Shown one piece after another: positions 47,601 through 59,600 of a stretch of 64,000 bases of DNA; position 1 is the first letter of the stretch; every line of letters begins with the position of its first letter. The DNA comes from Anastatus disparis. Its lineage: Eukaryota > Arthropoda > Insecta > Hymenoptera > Eupelmidae. The stretch is taken from positions 2,046,001 to 2,110,000 of the forward strand of contig JAFFSR010000264.1 of assembly GCA_017163975.1 (NCBI GenBank), read 5' to 3'. A program made the position numbers and the translations under genes. The notes under the pieces are model-generated. The model worked only from the letters and a program-made list of their open reading frames with translations. It was not told where the DNA came from and did no database searches.

Positions 47601-50600
47601 ATGTAGTGTGTACAGGTGAAAATGAGATAAGTAGGATTGAAGCTACATGTAAGTAACCATATATTCGGAAGATATCGTTATTCCTATTTATCGAAAAAAA
47701 TACAAAAGAAGAAGAAAAGTTTTTAATAGAATGGGATAAAGTCGGCGCGTTAGGCTGGGTTCTTTCTCTCAAAGAGAATAGCGCGTTAAGTGTATACCTT
47801 GCTTTGTATTAAGAAAAATCATTAAATATGAATATATTAAAATTATGAAAAGTTTACGACAATAAATCTTATATCAAAATGTACGTTATTCATTTGTTCT
47901 GAGGTTCGCGGAAAGATATAGGTGCGGCTCTTTTCTTTTTCAACAAGCATGGCGTGTTGCGTAGTTCCGAGAATTAGCCAGCCGGTTCGCATCGGGTATG
48001 CTTGCAGAGAGAGAGAGAGAGAAGGAGAGAAGATAGCACGGCAATGGTTGTGTGGCGCGCTGGTGCGAGAGAGATGGCACATGACTCTCGTTTGCTCTCT
48101 CGCTGTCCACCTCTTTCTCTCTAAGCATAAATGGCCGAATGTATTTTTTTTTCTAAACAATGGCGCGAGTGTGCATAGATATACATGTATATATTCTTTT
48201 TATTGTTTGTTGTAACTGTTCGTTTTCTCTGACGGATTTTTATACATAAATAAAGAAAAATAAAATGAAAATGATAAGAAATTAAATAAATGCTTTAAAT
48301 TTCTATAGCGCGAATTATCAAAGTATATATATAACATATTTGATAATGGTCTCATAATAAAATGTTTTCAGCTGACATAGGCTTGGAAGGAGTAATTACG
48401 TACCTTACAGAGGCCTTCAAGCTGGATCTTTTACAAGTTGGCGAGAGCCTTGAGTTATTGATAACTGAGGACAAACTCACCATAACCTCTGACAAAGGTC
48501 ATAAATATTACTCCGGTAAGTTCAAGCATATCCTTAAATGAAATGATGTGTTTAAATTGTGAATTAAATTTTAGTTTCGGCGCGCATAATTTTGATGGAG
48601 TGTATTGATAGATGGCGCGATATAAGTACTTATATACAATTTGATTTTATGTTTATTTTTGACTAGTCAATTCAAAATTATTTCTTTACATCACAAGGTA
48701 TGAGCAAACATGCTAGCTCGTTTGTTCACCTTTGATGTATTACAATCCAATTTTTTTAATAAATTGAGTGAAATAATTAATGTAAATAACTTTTATATGA
48801 AATATATAAGTGAATTCCAAACTGATTTAGGGTTGTATACTTGTTGTTCGGTATTTCGATCCTGGATCAGTTTGAGCTTTTGTGTGATAGAGCTTGTTGT
48901 TCGGTTCATCATACAACTGCTTATCTTTTGGGTAGTATACTTGTGTTCAGTTAACTATCTTAAAGATATGAGTACCTCAGTTAGCACTCATACCAAATAG
49001 AGTTCTATTAACATATACTAACAATTACAGAAAAACGAATGCTGGGTGAAGCACATTGGGAGAGCTTGCTAAAATGGAGTGAAGAATGTGCAAGCAAAGG
49101 AGTTCAGATGGTCTTAATGAGGGCTCAGGAGAAGACAAATGAAACTGATGGGAATGAAGATGCGGTTGGAAATCCCCAAGATGCGAATTCAGGCGCGGAT
49201 AACTTAAACGGTGCGGAAAAAGATGAGCAAAATGAGACAGTTGATGCGCTTAAACAAGGTAAAAACTTACCTCAAATTAAAAGTGTAAAAATATTTAACA
49301 ATACTAACCCCACTGAAAATAACGTGCCACTTAGTAATAGCAACAACTGGTTAAACAAATTTATTAATCTACCTAATGATTTTGCAGTTAAGGAGCGAAT
49401 GGAAAGGTGCGAAAAGACGGTAGATGAGTTAAAGGAAACGGTGTCAAAGATGTGTGGTACTCTTGACGAAGTTTTAAAAGTAGTCAAAAAGGAGATGGAA
49501 ACAAGCAGAAAAGAAAGGAAGGAGCAGCATCAGAAATTCACAAATCTGATGCAAACCGTTAGAGAAGACTACGCCCTACAAATAACTCGAGTAAACGACG
49601 TAGTTAAAAGACTTGAAAGTATGGAAGCTGAGACTAGTTCTGAGGTGAGAAATGGATCTAGTAAAACAAATTCAGCTAATATAGATAGCGCGTCAAATCT
49701 TTCTCAGAATGAGATCATTAGTTTAATAAAAGAGTATGTAGACTCAAAAAATAAAAATACTGATCCTTCAGGTCAGATTGATTCTGTTAAAAGTCAAATT
49801 CATGAAGTTTTTAAACTTGAATTATTTGATAAAGGCGCAGGTGTGAAACGTGACTATAAATTAACGAATAATATTAAATTTGAACTTTTTTATGACTTTC
49901 TATCTTCAGAATTAAAATCGCGAAATTTGTTACATGTAATTGAACCCAATTTAAGTAAAAATGATATTAGTGATGAAATTCTTGCTGAACAAAAATTTAA
50001 AGTTAGAGACGTGTTAATTAATCACTTAGATCAAGCATATCACAGTAAAGTAATGCATTTAAAAGATCCAATTGAAATTCTAAAGAAACTTAGAGAAGTT
50101 AAGAGATGTGAGGTTAACGTCACGTCTCATGCGGTGCGTAAGCAATTGTATAACATGCGTTACATAATTGGCAAAACAACTGCTGCAGAATTTTGTGAAA
50201 GATTTGACGATACTATCAGAAATTATGAAAATGCTCCTGGCGCGATTCCTCTCACAGAAGAGGAAAAAAGAGCTGCATTTTATAATGCAGTTATGATTTC
50301 TGTGCCTTCTATACAAACAATAGAATTTATAAATAAAAATACCAAAGGTAAAAGCACGTCATTTGATGAATTGAAATCTATTGTTATGCAGGACGAAGCT
50401 GAGAAAAATCAAGCTGCAGGTGTGAATCTGGACGCAGGTGGGCCACGAGCTGCTAATTTAGCAGCAGCTGAGGTGGTACGATGCTATGAGTGCCAAGCAT
50501 ATGGGCACATTAGCAAAAATTGCCCGAATGTGGGAAGAGGTTTTTTGTGCTATAGGTGCAACACCTTTGGCAATCATAAATCTCGTGATTGTCCGACACT

Positions 50601-53600
50601 GCCACGAGGTCCCAGAGGACGTGGGCGTGGTTTCCAGCGTGATAACAGGTATACAAAAAATGTTGCTATTCGGGGCACTAACATGGTTAACAATAGTAAA
50701 AATAATTTTACGGGTGCGAAAAGAAAAATAAACAGCGATAACGATGCGACTATCGCCAAGCGTAGCAAATTTCCAAACAAACTAAAGAATAACTCCAAAA
50801 ACAATAACCACAAAAACAACGCCAAGCAACCCGACCTAAACAACGCAGGAAACTCAACGAACTCCAGTAAAAAAGGTGAGATCATAAATTTAAGAAAAGA
50901 AAATTGTATTGAAACCGCGTTACACACAACATCGAATTTCATTGATACTGATTTGGTTAGATCGGATTTTTTGGCAGATTCAGGCGCGACTGAGCATTTT
51001 ACAAATTCTAGAATAGTATTTAAATCGCTAGATGAAACAGATCGGTGCGTAATCAAATGTGCAAATAAAAATGACTCAGCGAATTTAAAAACGGAGGGAG
51101 TGGGAGACATAGGTGTAACTTTAGATAATGGTAAAACCCTCGACTTACATAAAGTAATTTTAGCACAAGATTTAAAAGAAAATTTATTATCCTTACGCAG
51201 ATTTGCAGAACAGGGTTTAGCGATTTATTTAGACAATAAACAAATTGATATTTTCGACCCATTATCTGAAGAGACTTTATTGTCAGGCGTGTATCGAAAA
51301 CCATATTGGGTCATTGAGTTAGAAATTAATAATAATGACTTTAGGCGCGATAAACAAAATGATATATCTAATAGACTTGTTTTAGCGAATTTAACAGAAC
51401 TTCAATCGGAAGTTAATAGAATTGTAACCCGTAGCGTTTCAGCCAAAACAAACAAAGATAATTTAATGCTGAATATATCGGAGAAATCATCTAAAGACGC
51501 GTTCATGAATGGAGAGAAGTCAGATGCGAACTCTGACTCAGGTATGCCTTCACAACTTGACAATGGAAATTTTGACAAAAATAATAAAAAGGATAAGTTT
51601 AATATTAAAGAAACATCAAATTTTGACGTTACAATTTGGAATAGAGATTTTCATAATTTAGATGAACTACCTGTTACAGAGATTGCAGACGACGTGTCTC
51701 CATTCACTAATAAATATAAAAGATTTTATGACAATAATAAAGCCTTATTATGGCATGTAAGATATGGACATGCATCCATTGCTTATTTAAAATCGTTACA
51801 GACTAGATTTCCTGATAATAAAGAATTGAATGACGCGATTTTTGATGATGCGATTCTAGATTGTGAAGTATGCAAAATAGCTAACTTTAACAGATTGCCT
51901 TTTAAACACACACGAACTCGTGCTACAGCTCCTTTACAAATAATTCACTCGGATCTGATGGGTCCGATATCCCCAGCATCACATCCAAGTGGCTATAGGT
52001 TTATATCAGTCTTTATAGATGATTATTCTCGATTAGCACTTGCATATCCTATGAAGAATAAACATGAAACTGGACACTGCTTAGAATTGTTTGTTAGAAG
52101 CGCTCGAAACTTACTAAGGTGTGATGCAAAGGTGTGCTATTTGCGCACTGACCAAGGAACAGAATACACTGGTGGATATACTCAGGAAGTGTTAAGCAAT
52201 CTAGGCGCGGAATTGCAATTAGCATGTCCTGATACCCCAGAACATAACGGTGTGTCAGAGCGTTTTAATCAAACAATTCAAAGGAAAGTAAGAACATACA
52301 TGTACGATGCGAAATTACCTGAAAACATGTGGGATATAGCATTGTCTGCTGCTGTCTATGCATACAATCGCACCCCACATAAATCAAATAATATGATGAT
52401 TCCGTTGGAGAAATTTGCTCCTCATCATAAATTCAACATTAATCAGTTGAAAAGATTTGGTTGTGTTGCCTATATCAAAGTTCAAAGGAAAACAGGTCCG
52501 AAATTTAGAGCTGAAGGCAGGCGTGTTATTCTGGTAGGATATACACCTACAGGATATCAATTTCTCAAACCTGAAGAAGGGAAATTTTATGAGAGCAGGG
52601 ATGCGAGATTCAATGAAAAACTAGTATATGGTGATCTATATGGAAAGGACAAAATTAAAGATCATGCGTTAGACTATACGGAAATTGATAGGCGCGAATG
52701 GTTCGTATCTTTTAGGAAGGATGAAGAACTTAAATTGAATGAATCATTAAAAACAGAGGGAGAGTTGAAACCTAAAAGACGCGGTAGACCTCGTAAAAAC
52801 AATGCTGAAATTCAAGCAAGTAAACCTGTAAATGATACAAGCTTTACGAATGTAAAACTCGATAATGATGTAGAGACTGACTACGATCAAGTTCAGTTTT
52901 CCTGTGAAAAGGAATCAAGCATGAATAACAAAACTGATGCGATTTATCACGCCTTATTGGCTGAATCAAACAGCGATCCAATAAGTTATAAAGAAGCTAT
53001 GAGAACCAAGGACAGTAAACAATGGCAAGCAGCAATAAAAGATGAGTTGGACTCCATGAGCAAGAATCAGGTGTGGAAAATCGTAGATCGTCCATCAAAC
53101 AATAAAGATGGTTCTAAAGCCAATATTATTGATTCTCGATGGGTATTTAAGCGGAAAGTTGAGTCAGATGGAAGCGTAAAGTATAAAGCTCGATTAGTTA
53201 TTCGGGGTTTTAAGGACAGTAATTGCTACGAATTACGTGAAACATATGCTCCTGTAACAAGACTAACCTTGGTGCGTGCGATCATAGCTATTGCAAATAA
53301 ATATGATTTAGATATGAGTCAGCTAGATGTGAAAACTGCATTTCTAAATGGAGAAATAGATGAGGACATATACATGGTAATACCAGAAGGTGCGAACAAT
53401 GTTGGTATGACGAATAAAGTATGTAAACTACAAAAGGCGCTCTATGGTTTACGTATTAGTCCAAAACGATGGAATGATAAGTTTACTGAAACAGCTTTGA
53501 GTATGGGTTTACAAAATTCTGATCTAGATCCATGTCTATTCTTATGGCGAGATAATAACAAATTATTAATAATGTTGTTGTACGTAGATGACATCCTGCT

Positions 53601-56600
53601 GGTGAGTAATAACTCAGAGAAATTAAGAGAAGTACAATCTAAACTAAGTTCAAAATTTGAAATGAAAATAATGGGTGAACCAAAAGAGTTTCTTGGTATA
53701 ACGTTAAGGCGCGATAGGAGAAATAAAATTATAGAGTTATCACAAGAAAGTTACACAGCTAAAATTCTCGCCAGATTTGGATTTCATCAATCACAACCAC
53801 AAAGAACACCTATGAATACCAGTCAGGTAACTAATAGGCAAAGACGTGAAAGAGAAGAGGACTGTAATGAAGTACAGTTAGAAGACACAGAAGGTGAACA
53901 AAATGTACCATATAGAGAAGCTGTGGGTAGTTTACTGTATCTGGCAGGTGCGACTAGACCAGATATTTGTTACGCAGTAAACGTGCTTAGCAGACATCAA
54001 CTGAACCCAACAGTATATGATTGGAAAATGGTCAAAAAGGTATTCAGATACCTAAATGGTACAAAATCACTTGGTCTTATTTACAGAGGAGCAGGCAGTG
54101 AACTTCAAGCCTATTCAGATGCGAGCTTTGCTGATTGTAAAGGGTCATTGACCACATGCGGATTTGTCATAAAGTTATTTGATGATTCGATAGCCTGGCG
54201 AACACATAAGCAATCATATGTTGCACTTTCGACGTGTCAGGCAGAATATGTGGCAATGAGCGAGGCTAGTCAGGAAATGTTGTCTATTTACAACTCGTTA
54301 AAACGCTTGATAAATAAACCGCTTATTCCCATGACGCTATGGTGTGACAATAAGGCTGCAGGCGCGTGTGCTCAAACAAACGGGGGTAATAAATTACGTC
54401 ATATGATTGAGGCGCGTGAACATCATATTAAAGAATGTGTAAAATTAAATCTGATTAAAATTGAATGGGTGCGATCTAAAGATCAAATAGCTGACATATT
54501 TACTAAACCTCTTGCGTTTGAGTTACATAAAAACTTAACAGATAGAATCCTTAACTGTAATTTTTAATATGTATTTTATTTCTGTTCACAGGGAATAACT
54601 AGAAAAAGTCATGGTCTATAGGGTCAGCCGAGAGGGAGTGTAAAATATATGCGGCTGCCACCTATAGGAGACTTCATCCCCTCTACCTTTTTATACTACT
54701 CAGAGCTACGTCGCTTGTCGCGACTCACTCTGCTCTTCTACTCGTTGTTGCACGGACGTCTTTATTAGACTTACTGTAGCTGGGCGTGTTTGGGCGTTTA
54801 ACGTTTATACTTGAATAAAGTTCCTTTTTATAGTCAATCAGTGTTTATAATTGACTACACCTTTTGTATATTATACTTTAGCTTTTCTAACATTTTATAT
54901 ATTTATTCTTTAACTAAAAACGAACATTTTTTTCTTTGATATCTTTTAATATACGAGATATAGCAAGCTGGAAAAAGCTAATTTTTTCAGAAAAATCGTT
55001 ATAACTTCTCAACGATTTGTCATAGCATAAAAAACCAAACAGCGTTTGAAAGAGAACTAGAAAATCTTTAATTTTTTTAAATTTATTACATACGAATACG
55101 AATTGTAGAATTTAAATAAGCGCAGGACCAAACTGTGCAGATACTGTCCGTCTATGCAAGTGTCAGTGTCTTAGCAAGCAATATAGTGGGGTTGTGAGGT
55201 AAACCATCTACGACCTCTATATCTGTTAAGCTAACTGTGTTCATATTCAACGACATATGGGCTACTATGGCATAAAATATATGTACATAAATATTAGTTA
55301 TATACGTAACTTGGGCGAATGAAGGATGAATACGAGCGAAACGGTTTGTTGATTGAATAATAGGCCCTTAAGAGCACGAGCAAAGCGATGACATATTTTT
55401 GATTAATTCAAATTTATAATAAAAAAACGGTTATTTTCTATCTATTTTATTTAATTATACGCATCAATACTATTTTTACCGTAAGAGCAATCCTAAATTT
55501 CTAAATTTTCATACATTTTTTCTCTTTTATTTGGTTGATGAATTTTGCTACAAAAGACTAGTTTGTAAGACTAGTTTGTTAGTAGTTTGTACTTTTCTGG
55601 AATTTTTTTTAATATACTATTTTTTTCAAAATTCGTTAGTCACCTTAAACGCTTTGCGCATACAAATTATACGCTGGAAAAACGTAGATGGTTTTGTCAC
55701 CGTAGTTATTATGAAGAACTATACAAAGAATTTCGAATCCGATCTCGTTTATCAAGTCTGTTACGGCAGTAACAGCAAAGTGAACAGCTAGCTTGCCCGT
55801 GGGTGACCACTACCAAAGCAACAAACATTAGACTCTGCCATATTTATCCATCGTAGATAAGTAGTATATATATGAAATAATATATACTCTTTTGGCAATA
55901 GCTTTATCTAACTTAAGTAAAAACATCATGGTACATTATTTAGCGTATTACTAATAAACATAAAAAAGTTCAATTTGTGTAATTAAGCTTTTGAAATATT
56001 ATACTCTTATTAGCTTTCAAGATATTTCATCTTTACCTATTAGTGATATATCTTAAATGAAGGTACTATATAATAAAATAATTACTATACCAAGTCCACC
56101 TCCGAATCCGATCATGTTAAACATTAGTACGACAAACCAGGTACTATTATAAACTTCATCAATATTTTGAACATCTCTGAAAATAGAATATTAATGTACA
56201 TTATATGGGTTTGATAATTCTGAATCAAACTTTTAAGAAATATAAAAAAACTTATTTCGTTTTTTAATAAAAAATAATTTAATTTAATTGTTTTATTTAA
56301 TATTCACGTCATCTTTGTTTAAGAATAAGAAATAATAAGTATCGCATTCATGGAAAATTATATGTTATTCATTAGAAAAAAGGCTATTTTTATGAAATTT
56401 GAAAGTTTCATTGTATTGGAAAACGATAACATAAAAATCGTTGCCGAAACAATCGAATTTAACCTCCTTCAATTGCAAATAATATAAAAATTTTTAGTCA
56501 TCGATTGACTTTTTGAAAAAATAAAGAGAAAATCTATTTTGAATTATCTTATGTAATTTTATAATTCTTGTATACCATTTACGCGGAATTTTGTACCATT

Positions 56601-59600
56601 AGTAGAACCACTATTGTAAACATTATATTATCATTAGTCATTATTATTTATAATAGACAAAATATTTATCGTCCATGTATTAAAAGTTATAATATATCTA
56701 TTAATTTTTTTTATAACATTCTTACCTGATGGCGAATTTATGTATACTGATTGCTGTCAATATATAGTTGTACGATGTATCATCCGCAATTTCAAAAGAC
56801 TTTGCATTATTCTCAACTTTATTCATTATGTTTGAAGCCTTTTTTAAACGATTTCTGAAAAAAAATTATGTATATATAAGTAAAGGAATACAATTCCTTT
56901 CAGAAAAGGTAATTTGTTGATCTCCTACGAGTCAAACTTGAAATCTTTATTTATAAAAACCTTGACGTTTCGGAAGTAATAAAATTCTCTACTTCATGAC
57001 AAATCAAATAAAACTTAAAAATACATTGGTGAAAAATGCTACATTTCGTAACGGGTATGAAAAGGCTTTATTTACGAAACGAGAATTTTACGAGTTTCGT
57101 AAAAAAGCCTTTTTATACCAGTTGCAAACCGTATTTTTTGCTATGAGAGTCAAAAAAAAGCAACGAAGTTGCGATTTTGAGCTAAGAATGGCAAAAAATA
57201 CCATACGCACCACGGAAAGTAAAATGGCAACCCCATAGCACATATTTGTGTCCGTTGCACACTTACATGGACTCGACAGTTCTTTACCTCCTTGGATATG
57301 ATATACTGTTTACAATTTTGCTGTGCAAAAAAGGACCACTTAGAGTCCATGTATAGTACCGTGTATATATTTTTTTCTATTGATTTTAAAATTGCATCTA
57401 TTCTATGGACTGAAGAGAGAAGTGTTATTGTTCCTTAAACGTTGATGGTGAAATAAAGATTTGCACATTTTAGCTCGTGTAGGATCAATAAAATTAATTT
57501 CTTAAATTATTACTTGTGACAAGCAACATAATCTATTTTGATTATTCAATAAAATTCAATGTTTAAAATAAAGTAGAATTATAACTGTCAATAAGATTCA
57601 TCAAAAGTTATACATTACTATATTTACATAATTAGTACAAATAAATACCTAGCATGAACTCTTTAAAGTTCTGATAATGACCATATAATCTTGTAAACTT
57701 TTTTACAAGAATATAACATCGAGCTCAGATCTTCGATTATTATGAAATTTTGAAAGATAGCTTCTTTTATTTTAAGGTAGTATCCCAGAGGGATCGACGG
57801 TTCAGAAAAATCTGAGATTGGGCACATAAGTAGATTTTAATTCAAATAAAGCACAGTTAAATTTTGGTTAAAAGTGAATCTCATAAACAACGTTTATATA
57901 TTTATTTATAAATAATAAACAATGTTTATATATTTATTTATAAATAATTGTATAATGGTAAAAAAGTTAATAATTCTGCACCATTTAATTTTAGAAACGA
58001 TCTCAATATTTTAAAATATAAAATAGTAGTAGATTTAATCTTGAAATAAAAATTTTGTACGAATGTACTTACGCAACAATTCTAAATAAAGAGCATATAT
58101 GATGTACTGCCATTATAAATGGAAAATCATGAGCTGTTATTAAAATAAAAATGAGGCTAAATACAACTAGTATATGCAGCATTATGCAGTAATAATATTC
58201 ATTTTGATCGACATAATACTCAACATGAATCGGTATCTGTTTTACTGAATCAGTTCTATTCTCAATAAATAGGTGTTTCAAATACATTTGTATTATAGGT
58301 GTGACACTGAATACAGAAAAACCTAAAACCAAAATAGCTACATACATTTATTATAAATATATTATAAATGTGTTATAATAATTGATATTTTATATTGTAA
58401 ACTGTTTAGTACAAATATGTTTCGGCTACATAGTAATAACACATCGCTTAAGATCTGGGTCTAACTAACAGATAACTTTTAAATAAAAACTTTAATTATA
58501 TTATTTAATTATAAACTTTATTTATTAAGACTACTCTTTAAAAAATGTTGATTTTCGGTCTGGTGCCTCTTTAATTTTTCTATACCTTTTTTATAGATCA
58601 ATTTGTTTTTACCATAAAAATATGCTTTAATTTCGACAATCACTTCTCCTTTTTGAGCCAAATCTTTTTTTCTAGAGCATTTCTTAAAGTCTGTGAATAG
58701 CCAATAGTCACTAGGAACCACATCTAAAAATTTCGATTAACGGAGGAGCAATTCGAAGCGCGATTCGTTCAAATGATCATTGTGTCATCATCGAAACGTG
58801 GTTCTAGCCTGCGCTCTAAATCTTTGATAAATGTGGCACTCACTTTGAACACAGTTATCTTATTAAAAAATGTATATGGAAAATAGTGAATACGATTGCC
58901 GTCTAACACACTATGCTTTACGATGTAAAATTCTCTCCGTATACGGTCTGTTTTTGTACAATTTCATTTAATAATTTTTTACAGGCTATTCTCGATTGAA
59001 TTGAAATTTGAAGTTAACGGCTTTCTAACAAAAAATAGTATATTCTACCAGATACAATCTCGCTTGTGCGACTTTGATATGACATCGCTATGAGGCCCAA
59101 AGATCGCGCTCAATAAGAATGATCCATTTTGCATCCTTGGTGAATATGTATACTATTCATCTTTCATTATAATAGCGCATTCCATTATTTAATCGTTTAT
59201 ATACTATTAATATTATACAACTTCTAGATTATACAACTTTTGATTAGATTTTCATTAAAACTTCGTTGAATAAATTTGATGTATTTAAAAGATTGTTGTT
59301 AAAAATTAATATTATAGTGTTTGTACAAAAGAACAAATTTTGAGCATATAAAAAAATAAGGAATCTAAAGTAAAGTTTCCAATAATTTTGATTGGTTAAT
59401 AATCCATATACTGTATGGTACATAGTAGTTTTTAACATAAGTATTGTTTTTACGTATAGTACATAGTAGTTTTTAACGTAAGAATTTACTTTACGTCAAT
59501 TAAAGAACTGCAACTTACTCAGGTATGCCTTAGTAATTTTTAATCCACTAGTTAAATACATTTCCATTGTCTCAATTTCTTCTTTGTCAGTTATAATACT

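Larger units (their letters stand above)
47099..54892 (+). mobile_element. Full-length Ty1/copia LTR retrotransposon
   Basis: A 7794-bp element with 254-bp LTRs at 47099-47352 and 54639-54892, starting TG and ending CA. I saw no difference between the LTRs by eye. The 5-bp duplication TTTTA flanks it (47094-47098 and 54893-54897). A primer-binding site follows the 5' LTR, and a purine run (GAGAGGGAG) precedes the 3' LTR. The internal ORF has the gag, protease, integrase, RT, RNase H order of copia elements, not the gypsy order. It is inserted in OR-C intron 6, antisense to that gene. Identical LTRs and an intact ORF imply a very recent insertion and possibly present-day activity. Confidence 0.96.
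45434..55855. mobile_element. Older inverted-repeat element that hosts the copia insertion
   Basis: The left end (about 45434-45470) and the right end (about 55813-55855) are inverted copies, sharing TCTAATGTTTGTTGCT and GATGGATA with a few differences. Without the 7.8-kb copia element the unit would be about 2.6 kb. A TA lies just outside both ends, which suggests a TA-target DNA transposon or foldback. Inside are a hairpin (45535-45785), a second hairpin (46783-46932) and no transposase that I can recognise. It sits in OR-C intron 6. Confidence 0.45.

Noticed and set aside
47843..48215. Overlapping ORFs of 62 to 105 codons on both strands
   Set aside because: They lie on a GA/CT-rich stretch inside the first predicted copia leader intron; low complexity and mutually overlapping.
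50574..51110. 178-codon minus-strand ORF
   Set aside because: Antisense shadow of the copia Gag-protease region, with no independent signature.
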